Positions 8,904 to 17,624 of a DNA stretch of 55,449 nucleotides are shown one piece after another. The stretch covers positions 1-55,449 of the forward strand of contig JANJTW010000008.1 of the NCBI GenBank assembly GCA_024710925.1, written 5' to 3'. Within the stretch, counting starts at the first letter, position 1. Every line of letters begins with the position of its first letter. A model generated the notes under the pieces. That model was not told the origin of the DNA and ran no database searches. It saw only the letters and a program-made list of their open reading frames with translations. The position numbers and the translations under genes were made by a program. This stretch comes from Rhodocyclaceae bacterium (GTDB lineage Bacteria > Pseudomonadota > Gammaproteobacteria > Burkholderiales > Rhodocyclaceae).

Positions 8904-11900
8904 ATGTTCTCGCGCTTCTTCATCGATCGGCCCATCTTCGCGATGGTGATCTCGATCTTCATCATGATCGCCGGCCTGGCCGCGATGCGCGGGCTGCCGA
9001 TCGCGCAGTACCCGGAGATCGCGCCGCCGCAGGTGATCGTCGCCGCCACCTACCCCGGCGCCTCGGCCGAGGTGCTGGAAAAGACCGTCGCCGCGCCGCT
9101 GGAAACGCAGATCAACGGCGTCGAGGGCATGCTCTACATGAACTCGACCTCGGCCTCGAACGGCCGCGTCGAGCTCTACGTCACCTTCGAGATCGGCACC
9201 GACATCGACCAGGCGGTGATCAACGTCAACAACCGCGTCAAGCAGGCCGAGGCGCGGCTGCCGCTGGAGGTGCGCCGGCAGGGCATCCAGGTCGAGAAAT
9301 CGTCGTCCTCGTTCCTGCAGGTGCTCGCCTTCACGTCGCCCGACGGCCGCTACGACGACCTGTACACCAGCAACTACGTGACGCTGAACGTGCTCGACGT
9401 CCTCAAGCGCATTCCCGGCACGACCAACGTGCAGATCTTCGGCGCCAAGGACTACGCGATGCGCGTCTGGCTGAAGCCGGACCGCCTCGCCCAGCTGCGG
9501 CTGGCCAGTTCCGACATCGTGCGCGCGATCAATGAGCAGAACGCGCAGTACGCGGTCGGCCGCATCGGCCAGCCGCCGACGGCGTCCGGCCAGGAGCTGG
9601 CGCTGACCGTGAACACCAAGGGCCGGCTGGCGACCGTCGCCGAGTTCGAGAACATCGTCGTCCGCGCCAACGGCGACGGTTCGCTGTTGAAGCTGAAGGA
9701 CGTCGCCCGCGTCGAGCTCGGCGCCCGCGACTACGACTTCATCGGCCGCCTCTCGGGCAAGCCGGCGACGCTGGTCGGCATCTTCCTGAAGCCCGGCGCC
9801 AACGCGCTCGACGTCGCCGAGGAAGTGAAGGGGACGCTGGCCGAGTTGTCGACGCGCTTCCCCGACGGCCTCACCGTCGACATCCCGTACGACACCACCG
9901 ACTTCGTGCACGTCTCGATCCGCGAGGTGCTGAAGACGCTGGCCGAGGCGATGATCCTGGTCTTCCTCGTCGTCTACCTGTTCCTGCAGAACTGGCGAGC
10001 GACGCTGATCCCGACGCTGGCGGTGCCGGTGTCGCTGATCGGCACCTTCGCCGGCCTGCACCTGCTCGGCTACTCGATCAACACGCTGACGCTGTTCGGC
10101 ATGGTGCTGTCGATCGGCATCGTCGTCGATGACGCCATCGTCGTGCTGGAGAACGTCGAGCGCATCATGCACGAGGAGAAGCTGGCGGCGAAGGCGGCGG
10201 CGATCCAGGCGATGCGCGAGGTGACCGGGCCGGTGATCGCCATCGTGCTGGTGCTGTGCGCGGTGTTCGTGCCGATCGCCTTCCTCGGCGGGCTGACCGG
10301 CGAGCTCTACCGCCAGTTCGCGGTGACCATCGCTATCGCCGTCGTCATCTCCGGCATCGTCGCGCTGACGCTGACGCCATCCTTGTGCGTGCTCATCCTG
10401 AAGCACGAGCACAAGGCCGAGAACCGCTTCTTCGCCGCCTTCAACGCCTGGTTCGCGCGCGTCACCGGCCGCTACACCGCCGGCGTCGCCTGGCTGATCC
10501 GCCGCGGCACGCTCGGCCTGCTGCTCTTCGCCGGCATGGTGGCGATCACCGCCGGCCTGTGGAAGATGACGCCGGGCAGCCTGGTGCCGGACGAGGACCA
10601 GGGCTACTACATCACCGCCGTGTACCTGCCGGACGGCGCCTCGCTGGAACGCACCGACCGCATCGTCAGCGAGGTCGACGCGATCATCCGCGAGAACCCG
10701 AACGTCGCCAAGACCGTCGCCTTCACCGGGCTGGACTTCATCGGCGGCAGCTTCAAGAACAACGCCGCCACCTTCTTCGTCACGCTGAAGCACTGGGACG
10801 AGCGGCAGGTGCCGGCGAACGCGCTGGTCGGCGAGCTGTTCATGAAGACCGCGCACATCAAGGAGGCGCTGGTGCTGGCCTTCGGCCCGCCGGCGATCTT
10901 CGGGCTGGGCAACTCCGGCGGCTTCGAGTTCTACCTGCAGAACCGCGGCGAGGGCGACGCCAAACGGCTGGCCGAAGTGAGCGAGCAATTCATCGGCAAG
11001 CTGCGCCAGGACCCGACCTTCGCCATGGTCTCGTCGATGTGGCGTTCGAACGTGCCGCAGCTCGACGTCGCCGTCGACCGCGAGAAGGCGAAAGCGCTCG
11101 GCGTGCCGCTCGACGGCCTGTTCGACACGCTGTCGGCGACCCTCGGCACCTACTACGTGAACGACTTCAACAAGTTCGGCCGCGCCTGGCAGGTGCTGCT
11201 CTCCGCCGAGCCCGGCTTCCGCGCGCGGCCGACCGACGTGAACGGCATCTACGTCCGCTCCGAGCGCGGCGAGATGGTGCCGCTCGGCGCGCTGGCGCAG
11301 GTGCGGCAGACGACCGGCCCGGAGACGCTGGAGCGCTTCAACAACCTGCCGTCGGTGAAGATCATCGGCTCCGGCGTGCCGGGCACCTCGTCGGGGCAGG
11401 TCATCGAGCGCGTCGAGCAGATCGCAAAGGAGACGCTGCCGCCGGACTTCGGCTTCGACTGGGGCGGCGCCTCGTTCCAGGAGAAGAAGTCGAGCGGCGA
11501 TTCGAGCTTCGCGCTCGGCTTGGGCGCGCTGATGGTCTTCCTGATCCTCGCCGCGCAGTACGAGCGCTGGTCGCTGCCGCTGGCCGTGCTGCTCGCCCTG
11601 CCCTTCGGCACCTTCGGCGCGCTCGCCGCGGTCTGGCTGCGCGGCATGACCAACGACGTCTATTTCCAGATCGGTCTGGTCACGCTGCTCGGCCTCGCCG
11701 CGAAGAACGCGATCCTGATCGTCGAGTTCGCCATCTACAAGCACCAGGAAGGGATGAGCGCGGCGGCGGCGGCGATCGAGGCGGCGCGGCTGCGCTTCCG
11801 GCCGATCCTGATGACCTCGCTGGCCTTCATCCTCGGCGTGCTGCCGCTGGCCATCTCGCACGGCGCCGGCGCCGGCGCGCGGCAGGCGGTCGGCACCGGC

Positions 11901-12104
11901 GTCATGGGCGGCATGCTGGCGGCGACCTTCCTCGCCATCTTCTTCGTGCCGCTGTTCTACCGCGTCATCGCCGAACGCCGGCTGCGCGAGACACGCAGCA
12001 CCGACGAACTGTTCACCGAAGTACACGAGACGCACGCCAAGGCGCACGACAAGCTGATGAAGCGCGTGCAGAAGGAAGAAGCCGCAGGAGACAAGGATGA
12101 CTAA
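8904..12104 (+). CDS. RND multidrug efflux inner-membrane transporter (HAE1 family, AcrB-like)
   Basis: A 1066-aa proton-driven drug pump with the usual 12 membrane segments and two large periplasmic loops. The N-terminus MFSRFFIDRPIFAMVISI is classic for HAE1 pumps. The proton-relay aspartates D409-D410 (GIVVDDAIVVLENVERIM) and the partner lysine K934 (LGLAAKNAILIVEFA) are present, so it should be active. It starts 3 bases after the adaptor and overlaps the outer-membrane factor by 8 bases, showing tight coupling. Substrates cannot be told from the sequence. Confidence 0.95.
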   Translation: MFSRFFIDRPIFAMVISIFIMIAGLAAMRGLPIAQYPEIAPPQVIVAATYPGASAEVLEKTVAAPLETQINGVEGMLYMNSTSASNGRVELYVTFEIGTDIDQAVINVNNRVKQAEARLPLEVRRQGIQVEKSSSSFLQVLAFTSPDGRYDDLYTSNYVTLNVLDVLKRIPGTTNVQIFGAKDYAMRVWLKPDRLAQLRLASSDIVRAINEQNAQYAVGRIGQPPTASGQELALTVNTKGRLATVAEFENIVVRANGDGSLLKLKDVARVELGARDYDFIGRLSGKPATLVGIFLKPGANALDVAEEVKGTLAELSTRFPDGLTVDIPYDTTDFVHVSIREVLKTLAEAMILVFLVVYLFLQNWRATLIPTLAVPVSLIGTFAGLHLLGYSINTLTLFGMVLSIGIVVDDAIVVLENVERIMHEEKLAAKAAAIQAMREVTGPVIAIVLVLCAVFVPIAFLGGLTGELYRQFAVTIAIAVVISGIVALTLTPSLCVLILKHEHKAENRFFAAFNAWFARVTGRYTAGVAWLIRRGTLGLLLFAGMVAITAGLWKMTPGSLVPDEDQGYYITAVYLPDGASLERTDRIVSEVDAIIRENPNVAKTVAFTGLDFIGGSFKNNAATFFVTLKHWDERQVPANALVGELFMKTAHIKEALVLAFGPPAIFGLGNSGGFEFYLQNRGEGDAKRLAEVSEQFIGKLRQDPTFAMVSSMWRSNVPQLDVAVDREKAKALGVPLDGLFDTLSATLGTYYVNDFNKFGRAWQVLLSAEPGFRARPTDVNGIYVRSERGEMVPLGALAQVRQTTGPETLERFNNLPSVKIIGSGVPGTSSGQVIERVEQIAKETLPPDFGFDWGGASFQEKKSSGDSSFALGLGALMVFLILAAQYERWSLPLAVLLALPFGTFGALAAVWLRGMTNDVYFQIGLVTLLGLAAKNAILIVEFAIYKHQEGMSAAAAAIEAARLRFRPILMTSLAFILGVLPLAISHGAGAGARQAVGTGVMGGMLAATFLAIFFVPLFYRVIAERRLRETRSTDELFTEVHETHAKAHDKLMKRVQKEEAAGDKDD

Positions 12105-13542
12105 GCCCCTTACCGCCATCGCCCCGCTCGCCGCGGCATTGCTGCTCGCCGGTTGCGCCGTCGGCCCCGACTACGCGCGGCCGGAACTGGACCTGCCGCA
12201 GGCCTGGTCGGCGCGCGCGGCATCCGCTGCCGAGGCGCGACAGGCCATGCCGGCCGACGGCGCCGGCGAGCGCTGGTGGTCGCTGTACGGCGACCCGACG
12301 CTCGACCGCCTGATCGACGAGGCGCTCGTCCACAACGCCGACGCCCGCGTTGCCGCCGCCCGCGTGCTCGAAGCGCGCGCGCTGGCCGGCATCGCCGACG
12401 CCGACCGCTATCCGTCGGTGACCGCCGGCCTCGCCGGCAACCGCAGCCAGAGTTCGTTGAAGGGCGCGATGCCGCGCCCGGACGACCTGCCGCGCATCCA
12501 AAACAGCTACCGCGGCACGCTCGACGTCGCCTACGAGATCGACTTCTGGGGCAAGTACCGGCGCGCCAGCGAGGCGGCCCGCGCCGACCTCCTCGCCGCC
12601 GAGTCGGCGCGCGACGCGGTACGCCTGTCGCTGACGGCGCAGGTCGCGCAGCAGTACTTCGCGCTGCTCGCCGCCGACGCCCAGGAGGCGGTGGCCCGAC
12701 GCACGCTCGCCGGCCGCGAGGAGACGCGGGCGCTGTTCGCCCGCCGCGTCGAGGCCGGCGTCGCCGCCGAGTACGACCTGCACCAGATCGACGCCGACGC
12801 CGCCGACGCACGCGCCCGGCTGGCCGAACTGACGCAGGCGCGCGACCGCCACGAGAGCGCGCTGGCGCTGCTCCTCGGCCGCGCCCCGCGCGCCGTAATG
12901 CTCGACAGCCCGGAGCGCGGCACGCCCGGCGCGCTGCCGGCGCCGCTCGTTCCCGCCGGTCTGCCGGCCGCGCTGCTGCTGCGCCGGCCGGACCTGCAGG
13001 AAGCCGAGCAGCGCCTGATCGCCGCCAACGCCCGCATCGGCGCGGCGCGCGCGCAGTACTTCCCAAGCGTCGGCCTGACCGCCTACCTCGGCAGCGAGAG
13101 CACCGCCTTCTCCGACCTCTTCTCCGGGCCGGCCGGCATCTTCCAGTTCGCCGCAGCGATCACGCAGCCGATCTGGAACGCCGGCCGCATCGGCTTCGGC
13201 GTCGACGCCGCCGAGGCCCGCCGCGAGCAGGCGCTGGCGCAGTACCGGCAGGCCGTGGCCGCCGCCTTCAAGGACGTGCGCGACGCGCTCGCCGCGCAGC
13301 GCGCCGCCGGCGAACGGCTGGCCGCCGAGGCGGCGCGCGCCGAAGCGCTCGCCAAGGCGCTGGCGCAGGCCCGCCTGCGCTACGACGCCGGCATTGCCAG
13401 CCGGCTGGAGGTGCTCGACGTCGAGCGCAACCTGCTCGCCGTCGAACTCGCCCGCATCGACAGCGAGCGCGCCCGGCGCGCCGCGCTCGCCGACCTGTTC
13501 AAGGCGCTCGGCGGCGGCTGGCCGACGCCGGCAGCGGGCTGA
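12097..13542 (+). CDS. Outer-membrane efflux lipoprotein (NodT/OprM family)
   Basis: A 481-aa TolC-like channel completing the tripartite pump. Signal peptide with lipobox LLAGC at about residues 16-20, then the NodT signature VGPDYARPELDLP. Two outer-membrane efflux repeats follow; each has the coiled-coil and beta-strand pattern (SLYGDPTLDRLIDEAL; FPSVGLTAYLG). Its start overlaps the end of the RND gene by 8 bases. A hairpin without a T-run follows the stop (13560-13578). Confidence 0.92.
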   Translation: MTKPLTAIAPLAAALLLAGCAVGPDYARPELDLPQAWSARAASAAEARQAMPADGAGERWWSLYGDPTLDRLIDEALVHNADARVAAARVLEARALAGIADADRYPSVTAGLAGNRSQSSLKGAMPRPDDLPRIQNSYRGTLDVAYEIDFWGKYRRASEAARADLLAAESARDAVRLSLTAQVAQQYFALLAADAQEAVARRTLAGREETRALFARRVEAGVAAEYDLHQIDADAADARARLAELTQARDRHESALALLLGRAPRAVMLDSPERGTPGALPAPLVPAGLPAALLLRRPDLQEAEQRLIAANARIGAARAQYFPSVGLTAYLGSESTAFSDLFSGPAGIFQFAAAITQPIWNAGRIGFGVDAAEARREQALAQYRQAVAAAFKDVRDALAAQRAAGERLAAEAARAEALAKALAQARLRYDAGIASRLEVLDVERNLLAVELARIDSERARRAALADLFKALGGGWPTPAAG

Positions 13543-13559
13543 GCCGCCGGCGGCGGGGG

Positions 13560-13578
13560 CCGCGGCATCATGCCGCGG
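13560..13578. other. Perfect hairpin after the efflux operon
   Basis: CCGCGGCA, loop TCA, TGCCGCGG. It is perfect over 8 pairs but lacks a T-tract, so it may be a transcript end stabiliser or weak terminator rather than a classical one. Confidence 0.45.
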
Positions 13579-13599
13579 CGGACGGCGCTCGCGGCCGGG

Positions 13600-13605
13600 T
13601 ATAAT
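13600..13605 (+). promoter_or_regulatory. Possible -10 element (TATAAT) upstream of the SCO gene
   Basis: Consensus TATAAT about 100 bases before the SCO start. No convincing -35 is seen at 16-18 bases upstream, so the call rests on the -10 alone. Confidence 0.4.
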
Positions 13606-13700
13606 GCGAGCCTTCCGGCCGCACGAGGCGGCGGCGGACCGGCACCAACCCGCCGCCCGCGCCTCCGCGACCCCGACCCTTTCGCCGCCTGCTGCCCGCC

Positions 13701-14285
13701 ATGAAAAGACTTCTCGCCCTCTTCCTCGCCTTCGGCCTGCTCCTCGCCGGCTGCACGGAATCGCCGCCGGCCTTCAAGTCCACCGACATCTCCGGCGTCG
13801 ACTGGGGCAAGGACTTCACCCTCACCGACCATACCGGTCAGTTGCGCCGGCTGGCCGACTACAAGGGCAAGGCGCTCGTCCTCTTCTTCGGCTACACGCA
13901 GTGCCCGGACGTCTGCCCGACGACGCTGGCCGGCATGAACGAGGCGCTGAAGCTGATGGGCGAGGACGCCGCGCGCGTCCAGGTGGCCTTCGTCACGCTC
14001 GACCCGGCGCGCGACACGCAGGCGCTGCTCGCGCAGTACGTGCCGCAGTTCAACCCGGGCTTCGTCGGCCTCTACGGCGACGAGGCGACGACCGCCGCGC
14101 TGGCCAAGGACTTCAAGGCCTTCTTCACGAAGGTGCCGGGCAGCACGCCGGACACCTACACCATCGACCACTCGACCGGCAGCTACGCCTTCGACCCGCA
14201 GGGCCGGCTGCGCCTGTTGCTGCGCCACGGCGAAGCGCCGGCCAACGTCGCCGCCGACCTGAAACTGCTGCTTGCCGGCAAATGA
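13701..14285 (+). CDS. SCO1/SenC-family copper-binding lipoprotein
   Basis: A 194-aa thioredoxin-fold copper protein anchored by a lipobox (LLAGC, Cys18). The copper ligands C68 and C72 (TQCPDVCPTT) and H157 (TIDHSTG) are all present. SCO proteins help load CuA of heme-copper oxidases. It is followed by a small periplasmic protein and a PCuAC chaperone, a copper-delivery set; a second SCO gene lies at 21089. The ATG at 13701 is the first that gives a signal peptide. Confidence 0.92.
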   Translation: MKRLLALFLAFGLLLAGCTESPPAFKSTDISGVDWGKDFTLTDHTGQLRRLADYKGKALVLFFGYTQCPDVCPTTLAGMNEALKLMGEDAARVQVAFVTLDPARDTQALLAQYVPQFNPGFVGLYGDEATTAALAKDFKAFFTKVPGSTPDTYTIDHSTGSYAFDPQGRLRLLLRHGEAPANVAADLKLLLAGK

Positions 14286-14305
14286 CCCTCCGGAGTTCCG
14301 TACCC

Positions 14306-14743
14306 ATGAAACGCTACATCCTCGCCCTCGCCGTCGCCTCGTTGATCTCGCTGCCGGCCGTCGCCGCACCGCCCGCGCCGGAAACGATCAACCTCGACAT
14401 CGGCACGCCGCCGGTGATCGTCGTCAAGCACGCGCTGGCGCAGCGCCAGTCGCGCCTGATCCGCTTCTACGAGTGGGGCGCCATCGGCCTCGGCAACGAC
14501 GGCCTGGTCAAGATGCGCGACGAAAGCGTGCTGACCAACTACACGCTGCAGAAGACCGCCGGCAAGCTGATCGACCAGGAGAACCCGGACCGCATGTCGT
14601 TGATCTACGCGGTCGCCGAAGCCCACGGCGGCAAGGAGGCGATCCCCGTCGTCAAGGAGATGATGGTCAAGCGCTGGAAGGAACAGTGGAAGTCCGGCTG
14701 GTGGATGGAAGACGCGCAAGGCAACTGGTCGAAGAAACCCTGA
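14306..14743 (+). CDS. Small periplasmic protein, possibly DUF1318/YdbL-like
   Basis: A 145-aa protein with signal peptide MKRYILALAVASLISLPAVA. The mature part is rich in charged residues and has NDGLVKMRDES and a later segment IDQENPDRMSLIYAVAEAHG that loosely recalls the DUF1318 (YdbL) pattern; this assignment is tentative. The C-terminus is Trp- and Lys-rich (KRWKEQWKSGWWMED). It sits between a SCO protein and a PCuAC copper chaperone, 20 bases after the former. The ATG at 14306 is preceded by CCGGAG. No function is claimed. Confidence 0.75.
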   Translation: MKRYILALAVASLISLPAVAAPPAPETINLDIGTPPVIVVKHALAQRQSRLIRFYEWGAIGLGNDGLVKMRDESVLTNYTLQKTAGKLIDQENPDRMSLIYAVAEAHGGKEAIPVVKEMMVKRWKEQWKSGWWMEDAQGNWSKKP

Positions 14744-14803
14744 CCCCGGCCGGCCACCGCCGGCTGCGACATTTCGCCGCAATCGCCGGCCCCGCCGGCG
14801 CCC

Positions 14804-14809
14804 TATAAT
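14804..14809 (+). promoter_or_regulatory. Possible -10 element (TATAAT) upstream of the PCuAC gene
   Basis: Consensus TATAAT 62 bases before the start codon; the -35 region is GC-rich and weak. It suggests the chaperone can be transcribed separately. Confidence 0.4.
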
Positions 14810-14871
14810 CGGCCCGCTCGCCGCCGCCGGCGCGGGCCGTTCGATTTTTCCGGAAACGTAAGGAGCCTCGC

Positions 14872-15360
14872 TTGAAACCGATCCGCATCCATGCCACCGC
14901 CGCCCTGCTCGCCCTCGCCGCCAGCACGGCGTTCGCCGCCGACCTCGACGTGAAGACCCCCTGGGTGCGCGGCACGGTCGCCGGCCAGAAGGCCACCGGC
15001 GCCTTCATGGAACTGGCCAGCCCGGCCGGCGCCACCATCGTCGGTGCCACCAGCCCGGTCGCCGGCGTCACCGAAATCCATGAGATGAAGATGGACGGCG
15101 GCGTCATGAAGATGCGCGCCATCCCGCGCCTCGACGTTCCCGCCGGCCAGGGCGTCAGCCTCGCTCCCGGCGGCTACCACATGATGCTGATGGACCTCCG
15201 CCAGCAACTGAAGAAGGGCGACGTCGTGCCGATCCTGCTGCAGGTCGAAGGCAAGGACAAGAAGGTGGCGACGGTCGAGATCAAGGCCGAGGTGCGCGAA
15301 CTGACCGCCGGTACGCCGGCGCCGGCCGCCGACCACAAGCACGGCCACAAGGCGCACTGA
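14872..15360 (+). CDS. PCuAC-family periplasmic copper chaperone
   Basis: A 162-aa Cu(I) chaperone that feeds CuA sites, often together with SCO. Signal peptide residues 1-22 ending AFA. The full motif H-x10-M-x21-H-x-M is present: H70, M81, H103, M105, with M72 and M74 nearby. The C-terminus is His-rich (HKHGHKAH), possibly extra copper binding. The start is TTG at 14872, supported by AAGGAG at 14860-14865 with 6-base spacing; no ATG fits. Last gene of the copper group, convergent with the CtaA-family pair. Confidence 0.92.
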   Translation: MKPIRIHATAALLALAASTAFAADLDVKTPWVRGTVAGQKATGAFMELASPAGATIVGATSPVAGVTEIHEMKMDGGVMKMRAIPRLDVPAGQGVSLAPGGYHMMLMDLRQQLKKGDVVPILLQVEGKDKKVATVEIKAEVRELTAGTPAPAADHKHGHKAH

Positions 15361-15367
15361 CGCCGCG

Positions 15368-15389
15368 CGCCGGGCCGAGCCGCCCGGCG
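15368..15389. other. Hairpin between convergent PCuAC and CtaA-family genes
   Basis: CGCCGGGC, 6-base loop, GCCCGGCG, perfect 8 pairs, no T-run. Possible weak bidirectional transcript end. Confidence 0.35.
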
Positions 15390-15396
15390 GCGCCGC

Positions 15397-16314
15397 TCAG
15401 CGGCGCGACAGCGTGGCGACGGCGGCGAGCAGCAGGGCCGCCGCCGTGCCGTGCGCGACCACCAGCCACAGGCCGAGACCGCTGGCGACGGCTGCCGCAC
15501 CGAGGCCGGCGACCAGCAGGAGCAGGACGAGAACGGCGAAGGCGCCGCCCCGCCGGCCGCTGCCGCGCGCTGCGAGCAGCGCAGCGCCGAGGACCAGCAC
15601 GCTGGCCAGCGCCAGCCCCCGATGCACCAGGTGCAGCAGCGTGCCGCCGGCGTCGCCCGGCTGCGCCGCGGCGGTGAGCCGGCGCAGCGGATCGAAGGCG
15701 GCCCACCCCTCGGCCAGCGCCTGTGCGCCGCCGCAGAACGGCAGCGACGGGCAGGCCAGCGCCGAATAGGTGGCGCCGATCCAGGCGCCGACCAGCACCG
15801 TCAACGACAGCAGCAGCACCCCGGAACGAAAGAGCAGGCCGCCGCCGGCAGAGGGGGGCGGCCACCCGCCGTCGCGCCGCGCCGCCAGCACGGTGCGCCA
15901 GGAAAAACTGACCAGCCCGAGGCCGCCGACGATGTTGAGGAAGCCGACCAGCGCCCGGCGCGGGTCGGCGCTGAGAAAGCCGAGCGCGGCGAGGGCAAGC
16001 ATCAGCAGCAGGAGCAACAGCGCCGGCCGCGCCGCCGGCAGCGGTCGCGGCCGCAGGCACTGCCAGACGAGGACGCCGGCAAGGACGAGCGCGGCGGAAG
16101 CGGCGATGCGGTGGAGCAGGCGGGCAAAGCCGTAGTGCAGCGGCGGCGGTTGCCCGGCGAGCACGCCGGCATAGCACGCCGGCCAGTCGGCACAGCCCAG
16201 ACCGGCGGCATCCAGCCGCAAGTAGGCGCTTACCGCGACGACGACCAGCGAGAGCGCCCCGACGGCGAGGGCCAGGCCGACGACGCGCCGGCGACGTGCG
16301 GCGTCGCCGTTCAC
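15397..16314 (-). CDS. Second COX15/CtaA-family (heme A synthase-like) membrane protein
   Basis: A 305-aa, multi-span protein of the CtaA family: YLRLDAAGLGCADWPAC near the N-terminus and paired heme-ligand-type histidines (ARLLHRIAAS, LHLVHRGLAL, VVAHGTAA). It is shorter and more divergent than its neighbour. The start is GTG at 16314, which overlaps the upstream CtaA stop as GTGA; the same frame is open further upstream but reads as an Arg-rich shadow. It has two Cys pairs (GCADWPAC; ALACPSLPFC) typical of some bacterial CtaA. Role inferred: heme A or a modified heme for the adjacent heme-copper enzyme. Confidence 0.85.
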   Translation of the reverse strand: MNGDAARRRRVVGLALAVGALSLVVVAVSAYLRLDAAGLGCADWPACYAGVLAGQPPPLHYGFARLLHRIAASAALVLAGVLVWQCLRPRPLPAARPALLLLLLMLALAALGFLSADPRRALVGFLNIVGGLGLVSFSWRTVLAARRDGGWPPPSAGGGLLFRSGVLLLSLTVLVGAWIGATYSALACPSLPFCGGAQALAEGWAAFDPLRRLTAAAQPGDAGGTLLHLVHRGLALASVLVLGAALLAARGSGRRGGAFAVLVLLLLVAGLGAAAVASGLGLWLVVAHGTAAALLLAAVATLSRR

Positions 16315-17366
16315 CGCGCGCCGCCCGCAGCGGCGGGTGCGACGCGCAGTTCGTGGTTGAGCCAGAGGATGACGGCGAAGACAACCATGGCGCCGCCCTG
16401 ATGCGCCGCACCGAGCGCGATCGGCACGGCGAGCAGCAGCGTCGCGATGCCGAGCGCGATCTGCGCGGCCAGCACGACGAGCAGCAGCGTCGCCGCGGTG
16501 CGCGCCCGCGCCGGCACCTGCGGCGCGGCGCGCAGCTTGAACCAGAGCCAGGGACCGAGGAAGGCCAGCGCCCAGGCGCCGAGCCGGTGATCGAACTGGG
16601 TGGTGGCCATGTTGTTGAAGAAATTCAGGTACCACGGGTCGATCATGAAGATCTCGGGCGGCACGATGTGCCCGTTCATCAGCGGGAAGGTGTTGTAGGC
16701 CTTGCCGGCGCGGATGCCGGCGACGAAACCGCCGGTGACGACCATGTAGGCGACGAGCATGGCCAGCCAGAAGGCGAAGCGCTGCAAGCCGCGCCGGCCG
16801 GCGTCGGCGGTTGCGCGGGCGCGTTCGGCGACCAGCCCGAGCGCCACCCAGAACATCGTGATGAAGATCAGGAAGGCCAGCGACAGGTGCGCCGTCAGCC
16901 GGTACTGGCTGACGCGCGGGTCATCGACGAGACCGCTCTTCACCATGTACCAGCCCATCGCCCCCTGCAGGCCGCCGAGGACGAAGATGCCGAGCAGCTT
17001 GGGCACGAGGTCGGGGGCAAGCTTCTTGCGGACCCAGAAATAGACGAAAGGCACGAAAAAGGCCATGCCGATCAGGCGGCCGAGCACGCGGTGCCAGTAT
17101 TCCCACCAGAAGATCCCCTTGAATTCGTCAACCGTCATCTGGTGGTTAACCTGTTTGAATTCCGGGGTTTGCTTGTACTTTTCGAAGGTTTCCTCCCATT
17201 CCTGCGCATTCAGCGGCGGAAGGGTGCCGACGATGGGCTGCCACTCGACGATCGACAGCCCGGAATGGGTCAGGCGGGTCACGCCGCCGACGACAAGGAT
17301 GGCAAAAACCATCGCGCAGCAGATGAACAACCAAGTGGCGACTTGTCGGCGGGCGGAGATATCCAT
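16311..17366 (-). CDS. ctaA: Heme A synthase, COX15/CtaA family
   Basis: A 351-aa, eight-span enzyme that oxidises the heme O methyl group to formyl, giving heme A. Family landmarks: VVGGVTRLTHSGLSIVEWQP near the N-terminus, then the four heme-ligand histidines in EYWHRVLGRLIG, LTAHLSLAF, FDHRLGAWAL and GAAHQGGAM. It lacks the extracellular Cys pairs of its neighbour, like alphaproteobacterial and mitochondrial COX15. Transcribed divergently from the heme-copper subunit genes, with a possible -10 at 17404-17399 and a shared FNR-type box at 17492-17505. Confidence 0.93.
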   Translation of the reverse strand: MDISARRQVATWLFICCAMVFAILVVGGVTRLTHSGLSIVEWQPIVGTLPPLNAQEWEETFEKYKQTPEFKQVNHQMTVDEFKGIFWWEYWHRVLGRLIGMAFFVPFVYFWVRKKLAPDLVPKLLGIFVLGGLQGAMGWYMVKSGLVDDPRVSQYRLTAHLSLAFLIFITMFWVALGLVAERARATADAGRRGLQRFAFWLAMLVAYMVVTGGFVAGIRAGKAYNTFPLMNGHIVPPEIFMIDPWYLNFFNNMATTQFDHRLGAWALAFLGPWLWFKLRAAPQVPARARTAATLLLVVLAAQIALGIATLLLAVPIALGAAHQGGAMVVFAVILWLNHELRVAPAAAGGAR

Positions 17367-17398
17367 GCGTACGGTCCGATACGAAAAATAAGCGGCGA

Positions 17399-17404
17399 AT
17401 TATA
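17399..17404 (-). promoter_or_regulatory. Possible -10 element for the ctaA pair
   Basis: On the minus strand this reads TATAAT, 33 bases before the ctaA start codon. The -35 is not clear. Confidence 0.4.
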
Positions 17405-17491
17405 GACTTTTTCCGCCCCTTTTTCGCCTTCCGTTTCCGTGCGACAATCCGCGCCCTTTCGCGCAACGGTGCGACATTCCGCCGCATCTTC

Positions 17492-17505
17492 TTGATGTGG
17501 ATCAA
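17492..17505. promoter_or_regulatory. FNR/DNR-type box upstream of the heme-copper operon
   Basis: TTGATGTGGATCAA, an exact match to the FNR-family consensus TTGAT-N4-ATCAA, and extended by C...G outside. A -10-like TATCCT lies at 17529-17534, placing the box near -42, as in class II activation. The Crp/Fnr regulator at 28349 has the E-x2-SR recognition residues that read this sequence. Confidence 0.8.
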
Positions 17506-17624
17506 GTCCGCCCCGCCCTGAACGCAGGTATCCTTCCGGGCACTGTGCCCAAGTGCCGTAAAGGTTTGTTTTTTTGCAATTTCACGTGCGCGTTCATGCG
17601 CCAACAATGATGGAGGGTAACAAG

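Noticed and set aside
7512-12119. A very long open frame on the minus strand opposite the efflux genes
   Set aside because: It is antisense to three clear RND efflux genes, is rich in Arg, Gly, His and Asp as expected of a GC-rich shadow, and shows no known domain.
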